From the NCBI RefSeq assembly GCF_021018805.1, contig NC_086254.1:29883300-29947299 (forward strand): a stretch of 64,000 bases of DNA, given 5' to 3'. This document shows, piece after piece, positions 50,901 through 60,560 of the stretch. The translations under genes and the position numbers were made by a program. Each line of letters begins with the position of its first letter. The stretch's first letter is position 1. The notes under the pieces are model-generated. The model saw only the letters and a list, made by a program, of their open reading frames with translations, was not told where the DNA came from and did no database searches. Origin of the DNA: Prinia subflava (taxonomy: Eukaryota > Chordata > Aves > Passeriformes > Cisticolidae).

Positions 50901-53900
50901 AGGGCACCACCATCAGCAGGAGCATCACCCCCCTCTGCCCAGCCCAATTAGGGCAGCACACTCCTCAAACTGCAGCCCCCACAGGAACAGCAGAGCTTCT
51001 GCCAGCCCAATTTTCACTCATTAACTCTGGGCTGCGTAACACACACCTCCCCTGCCTGCTGCACAGCTCCCTTGTACGACAAGACGTATTCCAGCTCATT
51101 AGACCCACTTCCCTATTCTCTCAGACACGCTGATCAATCCTGCCCACATCCCAGGGGCAGAGCAGCAGAGGCGGTTTGCTGCATGTCCTAAAGAACCACT
51201 CTGTGATGGATCCCTCTCAAGTGCCCAGGCTGACAAACCGGCTGCAAGGTCTCCTATTTGTGCATTTGCTCAGACACACAAGCAGCAACAGGAAAAGTAT
51301 TTTCATCTGTCTTTTCTTAGTGAGGTTCAGCCATGTGCTGGGGCTGGCTGGAGAGGTGAGCTCTGCAAGAGAGAGCCCAAACCTTCTGCTGGACAAGCTG
51401 CAGGAGAGTCACCAGCGTGTCACTTCAGCCAAGTGTCACCTCAGCAGTGTCACTGCAGTGATAAGGGCTAATCACACACTGCACTGAACCAGCAAGAACA
51501 AAACCAGCAAGTCAACAGAAGGAATTTTATCTTCTCCTTGCCACTCATGGGACAACCTGCAAAATATTTTGTTCAGCTGTGGGCTCTCCCAATAAAAGAG
51601 AGACCTTGACATACTGGGCTTGGGAGAGTAGAGGATCACTGAGGTGGTCTGGGGGTTAACACATGATGGATGAGGACAAATTGAGGGAATGGCACTTCAT
51701 CAAACTGTGGGAGAGAAAGCTCAGGGAGGAAGCAGTTGAAGATTTCTGCTGTCTCCTGGGTGCTACAAAGATAACTGAACCAGGTTCTTTTGAGAGTGCG
51801 CAGCAAAGAACTCAGCAGAGCTCATCATGCAGGGCATTCCTGTCTGGGAAGCTTCTGTTGAGGCTTGCAGTGAGTATCAGCTGTCCTATAAAATTTAGGA
51901 GATAGCAAAGCAAAGCCTTGCTTGAAGCTTTCATGTCTTTCATTAATAAAATCTTGTTGGTGATCATCTTTCATTCACATGTTTTGTGTAAAACTGTATG
52001 AATCATTGAGCAGATTATTTGCTCCTCCTGGACATTGCTTTTGTCTCCTTGCATTAGTCCCTCAAGACACCACATTTAAATCACATCTGAAGAGCCATTT
52101 GTTTAGTTCTCTCCTTGAAGAACACATTTAAAAAAATATTTTCCCATTTGTTTTAACAAAATGTCATTAGGAAACCTGAGCTGTATCAATTCAGTTTTAT
52201 GTCTAGATGCTTCACTTTAATAGTGCTTCCACCCTGTATGTGAGCAGCAGTCTGCTTCCAATGGAGCTCAAAACACTTCAGCAGTTTTATAACAAGAAAT
52301 ATACTTTTCCCAAAATTGCAGTTCTCAGGCCAAATTCCTACCCTAAACTCACCGTCAAGCAAGTTGCAAACCAAGAAAAGAGTTCACAGTGGAAACCCTG
52401 ACAAGTCTTTGACAGCAGCAGTGACCCCAGCACAAAGCTTTCCATGGCTGACAGGACAAAGCAAGCTGTACTCTGGCACACTTCATCTGGAAAACAGCTC
52501 TGCTATCCCACTCAATATTCCCACAGTTCCTTTTTCCCCCATGAATGAGAAATTCAGTATAAAAGCACAGAGTACAAAAAAGTCTGTGGTGTCTGGTATA
52601 AAATAATTAATTAAACTACAGTAACCACGAAATTGGATTTGCATGGGAGGAGCTTCCCCCTGTACAACATAAATTGTTAACAGTTATTTGAGAGCCATTT
52701 CCTTGCAGATCTTGGATAAGGGAAACTGTGGGGTTTACTGTTTTGCAGAGACCAGCATTCACCACATCAAGGTTCTACCTGATGCAAGTCAAAATACCCA
52801 AACACATAAGCAGTGCTCTCTAATATAAACTGGCATGCAATAAAATATTTATGTTTTGGTTTTAGCTTCTGATCACTGCACCCACTTAGAAAAAATGAAT
52901 TATGAATTCTCAATAGATGCTGCTATAAAGAAAAGTGCTAAAAAAGAAAACCAAGATCTGTGCATCAGACCACAACATGCAGCACTAACAGGCCTTTTCA
53001 CATTGTATATTCTGAAACACCTCAGGAAAGCTGTTAAGTGTTATCTCCTGCTTTATACGTAAAGAAGCAAAGAATAAATTACCTTCCTAAGGCCATGGAT
53101 CAATAAAAATGGAAAAAGGACTGCCTGAGTCCCAAGTCGACACCTAGTGCCCTTTCCACAGGGCTTGACTGCTCCCTCTACTCACTGATATTTTCAGGAC
53201 ACAGACACGCAATCTCCAAAGTCATGTAACAATTTTTCAGTTTAATCTGCTGTAGAATATTTTACAAGCAAAGTGGGCTGAGTCTGCTTTTACAGACTGC
53301 ACAGTGGGGAGGTGGGCATAGCCAGCTCCCAGCTAAGCATCGAGGCACCAGGATACTCAAAAAACAGCACTGTTTTTGATCAACACTACCAAAATGGGAA
53401 ACTCTTTCTCAGATGCCCTCAGAGCTTCAGAGGTACAGGAGCCAGGAGCACAGAGGGATCAGTGACACTGGACCTCACTGAGCAGGGAAATGGAATTGTC
53501 TCTGGATATGTACTTAACCAGAGGGGCCACTCACAGCCTTGATCTCTGCACACACCAAACTAAAGGTATGGGCACAGGAAGAGGACATACTGAACAAACC
53601 AAGGTGAAGTGTGTGGTGAGCTAATCTATGACAAACAGCTGACAGCCTGACAGCTCAGCTCTCAGCAGGAAGGGGTAAAACAGTTTCATTTTCACTGGGG
53701 CTATTCCAGATAAAATTTGCAGTCTGAGATTTTTGCTGCTAAGCCCAGGCCTTCACTTCTCCTCTGCTGCTCATCTGCTCACACTCTAACACTGCCACTC
53801 AAAACTAGATGAAAGGGTCATAAAACAAGAAAGGAGAGTAACAGCACTGAAAAAAATTCAGAATCAATATTACTCGAACAAAGAGGGCTTTCACTGGGAA

Positions 53901-56900
53901 AAAAAGAAGAAAAACCAAAACATAAATTCAGTGTGGTGGGAAGAGGAGAAAAACATCTACAGGAGCCTGGGAAAGAGGATATGAGAGATTACAGAAAGTC
54001 TGTAGGAAGCCTCTCCCATGAGAGCTGCTTTAAGAGCTGAAGGATATCTGTGTTGTCATGTCCCAGCAGCCCGAGCAGAGACTGCACCGCGTTCAGCTCC
54101 ACCAGCAGGTGATACAGGCCGGGCATCGTGGCAATCACGTGCATTTCCTGAATGATGTCATTTAAATCCAGCTCCGACTCCATAAACCTGAGACAAGACA
54201 AAAAGGAGTAATAAAAAGGCAAGAAGAGACCACTGCCTTCCACAGGACACCAGGTAGTACTTGTCACCCCAGGTACACCAGCATTTCTATCCTCCCTGTC
54301 CTATGCCTGCCCCTTGAAGTTTAATCCTGCAGCAGAATAAACATTTCTATTGTATAATTTACACAGAGTAAATAGGCAGATTTGTTCCAATTCTGTAAAT
54401 CAGTTCTAGAATTTCAAGAAAAAATTAAAATCAAGATGCTGCAGCCACACATGAAAAAACCGCTTATAAAATAAATTCTGCAGAGTGCTACACCTTCCAC
54501 AGCCAGCACATATTAGCATGTGGGTTGTATGAGTCTGAAGTTCATAAAAATAAGCTGGGTAAGGCAAAGGACAGCAAACTGGACAAAAAATAATGGCAGT
54601 GAAGTCTAGGAAGAAATCCCTTTAATGTGAATAACAGAACATCTTGAAGGGAGGAAGATGCTTCTACAACACAAACACCACATCTGGCTCTCCAAGCCCA
54701 TCCAGCCATGCTGCTCACCACAGAACTGGGTAACATTAAATGATTTCCTCCCCACAGATCTCTGGCTGGTATGCAAGCACACACCTTCACATCAAACAAC
54801 AGGATGATACCTTTGATTATGGCTTATGATGATTTTTGTGCTGCCAGCCATATACTGGCCCCACCAGAGTCTCAACAAAGCCATTTTTAATTAACAAAGT
54901 CAGTTTCAAATAATATTTAGAAAAACTACAAGGCAATAGCTGCTGTTACATAAGCCTTATGTAACTGAAAACATCTCTGTATTCCAGCAATTGATTTAGG
55001 CTTACACCTAAAACCAAAGGAAAAAAGGTTAAGCATAGTCTTACTTCTCTGGATTGTCAGGAAACTTGATCCGCAGCTCCTGGTTTTTGTAGGATCTCTT
55101 TTCAAAGGTGAGAATCATCTTCTTCACTGAACTTTCATCCAAAGGTTCCTCCTGACCAAATCAGAAAAGGCAGAAAAGTGAGCTTGGGATGGCTGGAGAA
55201 ATACCAGCAGTGTGGTGTGACTGCAGCCTGTCCCAGGGCCCTCGGAATTCCAGCCAGCTCTGGAATCTCACTGCAGAGAGTTGCCAAACACCTCACACAC
55301 CATCACTACCCACTCCAGCTCAGACCCTGAGCTGATCTTTTACAGCTGTTTTAACCTGGCACCACCAGTACATATTGAGGCTTTTTTGCTTCTGACACAG
55401 TACAAACCTGCACTCCCAGCCTGTGCCCATGGAGAACTTCTCTGCAGAAGTCCCTTGTGCTATTGCTTTTCGTAAGTCTACATTTAACTGCTCTGAATTT
55501 ATGTTCTTCCACATTTTCTTCACTTGGATAAGCTTTCACTGCTATCTTAAAGCCTTTTCCTAAAGAAAAAAATAAATCAATATTCTACTCTAGTATTTTC
55601 TCTTTACTTCATAAATGCTTCTAAGGTGTTTCTCAGCTGGAGTTGTATATTTACTGTACAGCAGCATTGCAACCTTGGCTGCTTCCCTGACACTTACAAA
55701 CATTTTCCTTAGTTTATGATTTTAATGCACTTCTTTTATTAAAAAATTGAAGCTATAGATTCCCCTGTGTAACCTCTTCCCTCTCCTCCGCCTGACTGTT
55801 ATAACCACTATTTAGGAGAAGCTCACAAAACAAAAACCAAACCAGGCACTCTCCCACCTTAAGCCAAGTTTTGTGCCCACCCCCTGCTCAGGATTAAATC
55901 AAGAACTGCTGCTACTGTTGTGGATTCTTTGGTCAGTGACTCTAAGCAGCAATCTGGTATGAGACAGAAAAGCTCCATTTCTTCAGCAAACTCCATTACA
56001 ATAACAACACCAGCCTCAGCCTTCAGTTATTATTGGATTTCCTTTGTTCCTTTGCCCAACCTGTCTCATTGCCATCCCACTCATGTCACCACCCCATTCA
56101 GCCAATCAATACGACAGTGCCCAAAGCACATTCTTCTTGCAGTGGGATTTCAACCCACACATGCTGACACTGCTTCCCTCTGTTCCCTTTGATTGTTTGC
56201 TTCCTCTAACACATATCACTACAATATCTCCATTAGGATCTGCTTTGTATCTTGTATTGAATTTGCATTCAGTATTGCAGTGTCCTCTAGATTAGCTTCT
56301 TCCCATCAAATTTACTGGGACAAAGCACATTTTAATGGCACTTATATTAACTGCAGTCCAAAGTAATAAACAAGAGATTTGAGTTCTAAAGAAAGCCTGG
56401 ACTTTCAGCCTTTAAAATGTCTGGCTGGGAGGACTCCACTTGACAAAGATGAGGGACTGGCACACTGCAGGAATCCACAGGACTCCAGCCAGTCAGGAGG
56501 ACTCTTCTCTCGATCCATCCTCCCTGGAGCTGAAATGCTACAGAAATCCTGCATTATCTTTCTCTGCTATCAGCAACAACTGTCATGGCAATAGCTCAAC
56601 ATCAAAAAAACAAGGGAGATTCTCAAAGACGGATGCTGGCAATGTTGTATACAAAGGACAATGATATTTTACAAAGCTACATGATTCTGCAGTGGTGAAT
56701 ATCACTTGTTTTTTTATCAAACAGGACACGGGCAGCAGGAAGCAAATATCTTCTAGATTTATACCAACCCATGTGTCACATTTATAAAGTGATCTTTTCC
56801 GTGGCCCTTGGCAGAAAGGCCAATGCAGCATTGGATTTCTGTCTCCAAGGCTTGAAATCATTTACCCTTGACAGCTGCCACCCCCCTCCTCTGACCCCAG

Positions 56901-57518
56901 ACCTTTCTTGTACAGAAGAATGTTTGTTTATTTGCTGCTGCTGCTGCTGCCGCACAGCTACAAAGAGGGGGAGAAACTGCATGGTTGGGGGTACTGATGA
57001 GAACAATGGTCAGGAAATTGGTTAGAACACAGAAACTGTTTCCTAAAAATATACTTTAGAAGGTGATCTGGATATTCTCAGACCAAACAGAGATTTGACT
57101 TGAAAGCTCTCTCCCTTTTGCCCCCACTTTGAACCTTTAGCTGATATATTTGAGAAATTTGAAATTGTTGAACACCCTGCAGGGCAGGAAAGCAAACCCA
57201 CAAACTGAAGCTGTACAAGTACAGAAAAATCACAGAGTCTCACCACCTACGTGGTAAGAAATGGAAATCACAGAGAAGGGGTTTGGTTTTTGGTTATTTC
57301 CACTGCCTCTCCTTTGCCAGAGGACTTACTTCCTCATCTTCCTCTTCTCCATCCCTCTCAATTATCTGAAGGAGTTTCTTCTTCTCATCATCAGTTTCAT
57401 CCAGGGCAGCAGACTCTTCCTCCCTATGACGACCATGCTCTCGGGCATTGGCTTGTTTCCGACGTGCTTTGATTTCCTCTTCCTCTTCATCACGGGGTCT
57501 TTTTGTCCCTCTGTTAGG
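17884..57518 (-). CDS. CTNNBL1: CTNNBL1, exons 2-16 (exon 1 outside window)
   Basis: Beta-catenin-like protein 1, a nuclear armadillo/HEAT-repeat protein of the PRP19-CDC5L spliceosomal complex. It binds nuclear localisation signals of CDC5L and PRPF31 and also the antibody deaminase AID. Joining the 15 exons gives 1,662 nt: 553 codons plus TGA, phase-consistent at every junction. With a roughly 10-codon exon 1 this equals the 563-residue vertebrate protein. In residue order: a bipartite nuclear localisation signal at about 16-31 (KRPR, an acidic linker, then ARRK), an acidic stretch ending near 75, then helical repeats to about residue 535 and a C-terminal tail ending LLENF. All complete introns are GT-AG except intron 4, which is U12-type AT-AC. 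Near-identity to the human protein as I recall it makes the assignment secure. VSTM2L follows downstream on the same strand. Confidence 0.97.
18704..18758. repeat. Inverted repeat, 16-17-bp arms
   Basis: CAGAACCTGCGTTTTCA at 18704-18720 is matched by its reverse complement (one base shorter in the T run) at 18743-18758, with a 22-nt A/T-rich loop. Confidence 0.85.
19051..19073 (+). repeat. CT dinucleotide microsatellite
   Basis: (CT)11 run, intronic, followed by CCATG. Confidence 0.97.
22949..23021 (-). CDS. CTNNBL1: CTNNBL1 exon 15
   Basis: Residues 511-534 plus one base: IRQRVHQILNMRGSSIKIV to RHILK. Acceptor ctcag|ATTCGT; donor GAAGG|gtgagt. Confidence 0.96.
23022..23614 (-). other. CTNNBL1 intron 14
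   Basis: 593 bp; nothing beyond splice signals recognised. Confidence 0.85.
23615..23752 (-). CDS. CTNNBL1: CTNNBL1 exon 14
   Basis: Residues 465-510: DMVRRGEIIDDDMED, then FYLRRLDAGLFVLQ and ICYIMAEICNANVPQ. Acceptor ttcag|GACATG; donor CCCCAG|gtaaag; phase 0 at both ends, 46 codons. Confidence 0.97.
23753..29226 (-). other. CTNNBL1 intron 13
   Basis: About 5.5 kb. It contains a small CpG-dense cluster at about 28505-28552 and a weaker one at about 24725-24800, and a short nested palindrome around 28964-28992 (GAAGTACT/AGTACTTC). No exon recognised. Confidence 0.8.
29227..29307 (-). CDS. CTNNBL1: CTNNBL1 exon 13
   Basis: Residues 438-464: VDRLMELYFKYLDAMQ to KKIDGEKH. Acceptor tgcag|GTTGAT; donor AAACAC|gtatgt; phase 0 at both ends. 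Confidence 0.96.
29308..30341 (-). other. CTNNBL1 intron 12
   Basis: 1,034 bp; no feature recognised beyond splice sites. Confidence 0.85.
30342..30439 (-). CDS. CTNNBL1: CTNNBL1 exon 12
   Basis: Completes E405 and encodes residues 406-437: HVCSILASLLRNLRGQQ to TENDSEK. Acceptor tctag|AACATG; donor GAGAAG|gtgagt. Confidence 0.96.
30440..38656 (-). other. CTNNBL1 intron 11
   Basis: About 8.2 kb, the longest complete intron. It contains the 99-nt palindrome at 36391-36489 and AT-rich complex blocks (for example about 31970-32290) that could be regulatory. No exon or RNA gene identified with confidence. Confidence 0.8.
36391..36489. repeat. Near-perfect 99-nt palindrome (hairpin)
   Basis: The left arm 36391-36438 pairs with the right arm 36442-36489 around a 3-nt loop. 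Of 48 opposed positions 44 are Watson-Crick, two are G/T (wobble if transcribed from the plus strand) and two are mismatches (36426/36454 and 36432/36448). The arms begin ATCCTTT and contain CTCTTCCTCCATTTGGC. Pairing does not continue outside these limits. It could be a palindromic MITE-like insertion, a locally templated duplication or a hairpin RNA. Confidence 0.95.
38657..38838 (-). CDS. CTNNBL1: CTNNBL1 exon 11
   Basis: Completes R344 and encodes residues 345-404 plus one base: EKKISRSSALKVLDHAM, then KFVDILGLRTIFPLFM, ending in the basic KSPKKIKK stretch and TEKEHE. Acceptor cacag|AGAGAAG; donor GAAG|gtaggt. Confidence 0.96.
38839..43443 (-). other. CTNNBL1 intron 10
   Basis: About 4.6 kb. 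Includes a T-rich low-complexity tract at about 39041-39140. No exon recognised. Confidence 0.8.
39041..39140. repeat. T-rich low-complexity tract
   Basis: About 100 bp dominated by TTTATTTC/TTTTATTT-like motifs. Confidence 0.75.
43444..43592 (-). CDS. CTNNBL1: CTNNBL1 exon 10
   Basis: Residues 295-343 plus two bases of R344: VFKRHNPSTAEEQEMM to LQLMNLML. Acceptor ttcag|GTGTTT; donor CTCAG|gtacct. Confidence 0.96.
43593..44272 (-). other. CTNNBL1 intron 9
   Basis: 680 bp; nothing recognised beyond splice signals. Confidence 0.85.
44273..44331 (-). CDS. CTNNBL1: CTNNBL1 exon 9
   Basis: Completes D275 and encodes residues 276-294: NRELLGELDGIDVLLQQLS. Acceptor tctag|ACAACAG; donor TTATCT|gtgagt. 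The smallest exon seen (59 nt). Confidence 0.95.
44605..44677 (-). CDS. CTNNBL1: CTNNBL1 exon 8
   Basis: Residues 251-274 plus one base: AKMPFDANKLYC to AILLQNND. Acceptor cacag|GCTAAG; donor GATG|gtgagc. Confidence 0.96.
44678..47229 (-). other. CTNNBL1 intron 7
   Basis: About 2.55 kb, AT-rich in its left half; no further feature recognised. The adjacent intron 8 (44332-44604) is only 273 bp. Confidence 0.8.
47230..47321 (-). CDS. CTNNBL1: CTNNBL1 exon 7
   Basis: Completes G220 and encodes residues 221-250: IVENMAEFRPEMC to WLLKRLK. Acceptor cccag|GAATCG; donor CTGAAG|gtgagc. Confidence 0.96.
47322..48031 (-). other. CTNNBL1 intron 6
   Basis: 710 bp, about a fifth of it a CR1 LINE 3' fragment. 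Confidence 0.85.
47634..47769 (+). mobile_element. CR1 LINE 3'-end fragment
   Basis: Matches the avian CR1 3' end as I know it: AGCTGTGTAGATGTGGCAC, then GGGACATGGTTTAGTGGTGG, GGCAGTGCTGGGTTAAT, CCAACCTAAA and the terminal TTCTGTGATT motif. It lies antisense to CTNNBL1, is 5'-truncated as usual for CR1, has no coding capacity and is moderately diverged. Confidence 0.93.
48032..48125 (-). CDS. CTNNBL1: CTNNBL1 exon 6
   Basis: Residues 189-219 plus one base of codon 220: VEGQVVALLVQN to DGVHNTL. Acceptor tttag|GTGGAG; donor CCCTGG|gtaagt. Confidence 0.96.
48126..50330 (-). other. CTNNBL1 intron 5
   Basis: About 2.2 kb; no feature recognised apart from a 12-13-bp A run near 48936. Confidence 0.8.
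50331..50428 (-). CDS. CTNNBL1: CTNNBL1 exon 5 (acceptor of AT-AC intron)
   Basis: Completes D156 and encodes residues 157-188 (VSIAVVDLLQ to AEVLIDAL). The exon starts ATGTTTCC after an intron ending in AC (cagcac|ATG). Only this AC acceptor restores the conserved residues T-D-V-S-I and the frame. Donor GCTCTT|gtaagt. Confidence 0.95.
50438..50445 (-). promoter_or_regulatory. U12-type branch-point sequence
   Basis: TCCTTAAC on the minus strand, an exact match to the core of the U12 branch-site consensus, about 10 nt upstream of the exon 5 acceptor. Confidence 0.93.
51610..51840 (+). mobile_element. Possible degenerate CR1 internal fragment
   Basis: Segments such as GGGTGCTACAAAGATAACTG followed by AACCAGGTTCTTTTGAGAGTG resemble a diverged CR1 stretch upstream of the 3' UTR. 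The match is weak and judged by eye. Confidence 0.4.
54048..54187 (-). CDS. CTNNBL1: CTNNBL1 exon 4 (donor of AT-AC intron)
   Basis: Residues 109 (split) to 155 and one base of codon 156: FMESELDLNDIIQ to LGLLGHDNT, helical repeat sequence. Acceptor ctcag|GTTTATG. There is no GT donor at the conserved exon end; the exon ends ACACAG and is followed at once by ATATCCTT, the U12-type AT-AC 5' splice site. Read-through gives about 18 intronic codons and then a stop at about 53989. Confidence 0.96.
54188..55044 (-). other. CTNNBL1 intron 3
   Basis: 857 bp; nothing recognised beyond splice signals. Confidence 0.85.
55045..55151 (-). CDS. CTNNBL1: CTNNBL1 exon 3
   Basis: Residues 74-108 plus two bases of codon 109: EEPLDESSVKKM, then a helix ending IKFPDNPE. 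Acceptor gtcag|GAGGAA; donor GAGAA|gtaaga. Confidence 0.96.
55152..57329 (-). other. CTNNBL1 intron 2
   Basis: About 2.2 kb. Contains a short TGC trinucleotide run (about 56933-56950). No exon recognised. Confidence 0.8.
56933..56950 (+). repeat. TGC trinucleotide repeat, about 6 units
   Basis: Short (TGC)6 run in CTNNBL1 intron 2; not coding. Confidence 0.9.
57330..57518 (-). CDS. CTNNBL1: CTNNBL1 exon 2
   Basis: 63 codons, about residues 11-73, beginning PNRGTKRPRD. It holds the bipartite nuclear localisation signal, a highly charged helical segment and the start of the acidic stretch. Acceptor cttcag|CCTAAC at 57519; donor GAGGAA|gtaagt at 57329-57324; phase 0 at both ends. The upstream exon 1 was searched for in 57519-64000 and not found. 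Confidence 0.95.
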
Positions 57519-59834
57519 CTGAAGTCAGAGAAATAAAAGGTGAATGAACACAAGTGTTTAGTGACCCCTGCAAACCAGAATACCAATATTTCAAGCCATA
57601 CCGAGGAAATTCTTACAAGTTGTTTAAAAGATTTGCTTACACGACACTTAACAACTCTGAAAACTGGAAAGGAAATTAATTTAGTGAAGTGGAACATCAC
57701 ATGAGTAGATGAATGCCTCTGCCAAGAGCTGTGTCAACATCCTACCTTCTTTGATCTATGAACACAATTCACGGGAAAATATCTTCATAGACAGCAAGGA
57801 CAAGGAGTGCACAGACAAGGAGTGGCCAAACAGCCTTGCTCAGTGGGGCACAGCTGCCCATCAAGGAACCCCAGGCTGCTGATTCAGCTGAGACAACCCC
57901 ACATTTCACAGCCAGCAGTCTGATATGCTCAGCAGACAGCAGGGAAAGATAATTTTTTACCCAGAGTGTATACAAGATTATATTGAATTCCTGTGAGCAT
58001 CCCTTTTCACCCCCATCCTTCTGTCTGAAGTTTGCTGACAAGTAAAAGCAGAATCAGCCCAACTCAGTGTAGGCAGGACAAGGAGGACTGCTGCTTGCTG
58101 CAGCTCTGCAGGGGCTTGGCAACGGATAAAACAGCAACCAAACCATCACAGTTTGCTTGGAACAACCTATTATTTTATTCCACTATTTCTAATTGATGTC
58201 AAAATTAAAGGTAATTTGCCAAGGACAAGAAGAAGTCCATTAATCCTAATCCCATGTTTTCATGCAGGCAGAAAGGCACAAAAGCATTTGCAATAGAGGG
58301 AAAACCTTTCCCCTCAATACCTACAAGGACATCAAATTTGGTCTCACATTTTTGAAGGAAAACCAAGCTGGAACAGGAGTACTCCATGCTCTATAACTAC
58401 AGCAAAACAAAGCTTAATTCTTTACTATTTAAAAGGAGTGTATGTATCAAGAATAATAAAATAATTACAAAAATACTTTTACTTTACATCACTCCTCAAG
58501 TCACCTGGTAGGTGATTTTGTAACCTTGTTAGGTCTAACGTGTCCACCTGAATTTATAAAACACCACCTGGAAAGCAGCCCCTACTCTTCTGCTCTGTGG
58601 GACTCTTTGTCTAAAATGGCAAAAGTCACAGCAGGCTTCCATGAGCACAGGCCCTGCTTTTATCTGAGACTGGGATCTTTCTCCTGTTTGATCCAATGAA
58701 AGCTCCAGAGGAGATAAGTTGACAGTGTCACTCTTCTGCCAGGTCTGGCACAAGTGTGAGCATCAAGACAGGAATTTCCAGCTCCCTGGCAGGTTAGGAA
58801 CTTTTGGGCTGCAGAGGATAATAAACCTTCCAGGCTCATAAGGGAATCCAACTGTGGTTCCAGTTCCACCATGTGCTGCACCAGTGGCACAGCCCAGTAG
58901 CACTGACAAGCTGGTAAATTATCTGCTCTGGGGAAACTGCTGCTTTCAGGAGATGTAAAAACACAAAGCCCCCCCCACGGCCCCAAAAAGCACATGGGGA
59001 GTTAATTATAGTTCAGAAGCAGGCCAGACAGCAGCCTGGCTGGGATCACCTTGTTTTCAGGGTTACCACCTTGTCACCACTTTAGGGAAGATGCAGAATC
59101 AAGTTTCCCAGACAACACATTAGCACAAATCAGAGCTGTATCTGCTCGCTCCCAGGCAGACCTGCTCAAGCTCTGTTATCTGTCTCCTTTCTCCCTATAT
59201 CTTCTCTGTCATTTCCATTACGGATGGCACATTCCTGACTTAAAACCCTTCTAAAGTGCCTCCATGCACCTTTAAAGCAGTTCCTCAGCTCATAATTCAA
59301 TAGCCATGACATGGAAGCACACCCAGAGATTCTGTGAAATGAAAAATTTATTTGCTTGGAGGGTTTTGTGGATTGGGTTGGTTTTTTTAAAGCAGATTCC
59401 TATTACTTATCTTCTAGGTACATTAAAATATAATTTCACATAGATCCATTTGGAAACAAACGTGTCATTGACAACAACTATTAATTCAAACATTCCCTGA
59501 GCAACCAGCAACCTCATAAAAAGAATAAGGAAAAGGTGTTCTTTTAAATGATATCATTCAAGGAGAAAACTTCAGCAAATCCATACTCCTTACTCAATGT
59601 CCCTGATGTCACAAGGGGCCCTGCCTTTCCTATATCCTTCCATTCATTCCTTGGTAATACCCTACTCATCCTAAACTATCTTTGACAAATTAATGTCACA
59701 AACATAGACACAGCAATTAGTGACATAAATCCTGAAATTTACATCTAAATCTCAACAAGATTTGCCATGGATGTTCCTAATTTGGAATTGGAATCCCATT
59801 CCTCAGTCTTATTTCTAAACATGAAAAAGGACTA

Positions 59835-59885
59835 AAGGCCCTGGCAAGCCTGAGGTATAATGAGAGGCTGAGGGAGATGGGGGTC
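59835..59885 (+). mobile_element. Possible CR1 fragment, about 50 bp
   Basis: GAGAGGCTGAGGGAGATGGG resembles the CR1 motif around the last coding residues. Very short, so uncertain. Confidence 0.35.
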
Positions 59886-60059
59886 AGATGCAAAGCACTG
59901 TGACATGGGAAGGGACTGCATCCCAAAACAAAACCTAAATTAAAACTCCATCATGAAACCCTCCCCATTTCCTCCGAGTACACAATCCTCAAGATCAGAA
60001 TTTACACCCTTGCTTCCATCTCAATTATTTTACCCTTTTTGGTATTTATGCATTTCTGG

Positions 60060-60560
60060 GAGAGGCGTCTCTAACACATACCACAATCATTATGATAAAT
60101 CATGGAAGTGCCCCGCGTGCGATCATTAACGCTGCCAGCAGCCTGGCAATAGGCAGTAATTGAATTCCGGGCAAACGCTATTAAGCAGGCATTAAGGCTT
60201 TGCCTCTCCTTATTGATGTTATGCAAAGCCTCACTAAGAACATTGCTGTTCCCAACCAGCACTTATTAAAGCCATGAAACCAAGGCCCGAGTGGAACACC
60301 TGGGTCCTGCTCATTCCACAAGAGATGCACAGTCATGAACAACTGATTTAAGGCAGGCATTAGTTTCTGTTCATTGATTTTCATCTTGGGTTTGCATTTG
60401 TGTTTTGCAAAGGACTGTCATCAACTAGCAAGAATTAAGCCCATAGGTTGCTGCGCCGAGCCTGGTGCATTTCGCTCAGCGAACACACAGATTGTGTCCA
60501 AACACATTTATTTAACCAATTCCACAGCTTCACAGACATCTGCACAAGTTCTGCCTTTCT
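60060..60560. promoter_or_regulatory. Candidate conserved non-coding element, CTNNBL1 intron 1
   Basis: Complex, repeat-free block with homeodomain-like cores (ATTAAC, TAATTG, TTATTAAAG) and a short perfect palindrome TTCGCTCAGCGAA at 60471-60483. CpG motifs are retained in an otherwise AT-rich intron. Candidate enhancer on composition only. Confidence 0.3.

Larger units (their letters stand above)
50429..54047 (-). other. CTNNBL1 intron 4, U12-type AT-AC intron
   Basis: About 3.6 kb. 5' end ATATCCTT (54047-54040), matching the minor-spliceosome donor consensus. Branch site TCCTTAAC at 50445-50438, with the likely branch A (50439) 10 nt from the intron's last base. The intron ends in CAC (terminal AC). 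Using these ends restores frame and conserved residues between exons 4 and 5; no GT-AG pair at the same place does. Confidence 0.95.

Noticed and set aside
53989..54267. 92-codon minus-strand frame taken as a complete small gene
   Set aside because: It is CTNNBL1 exon 4 with intronic read-through at both ends.
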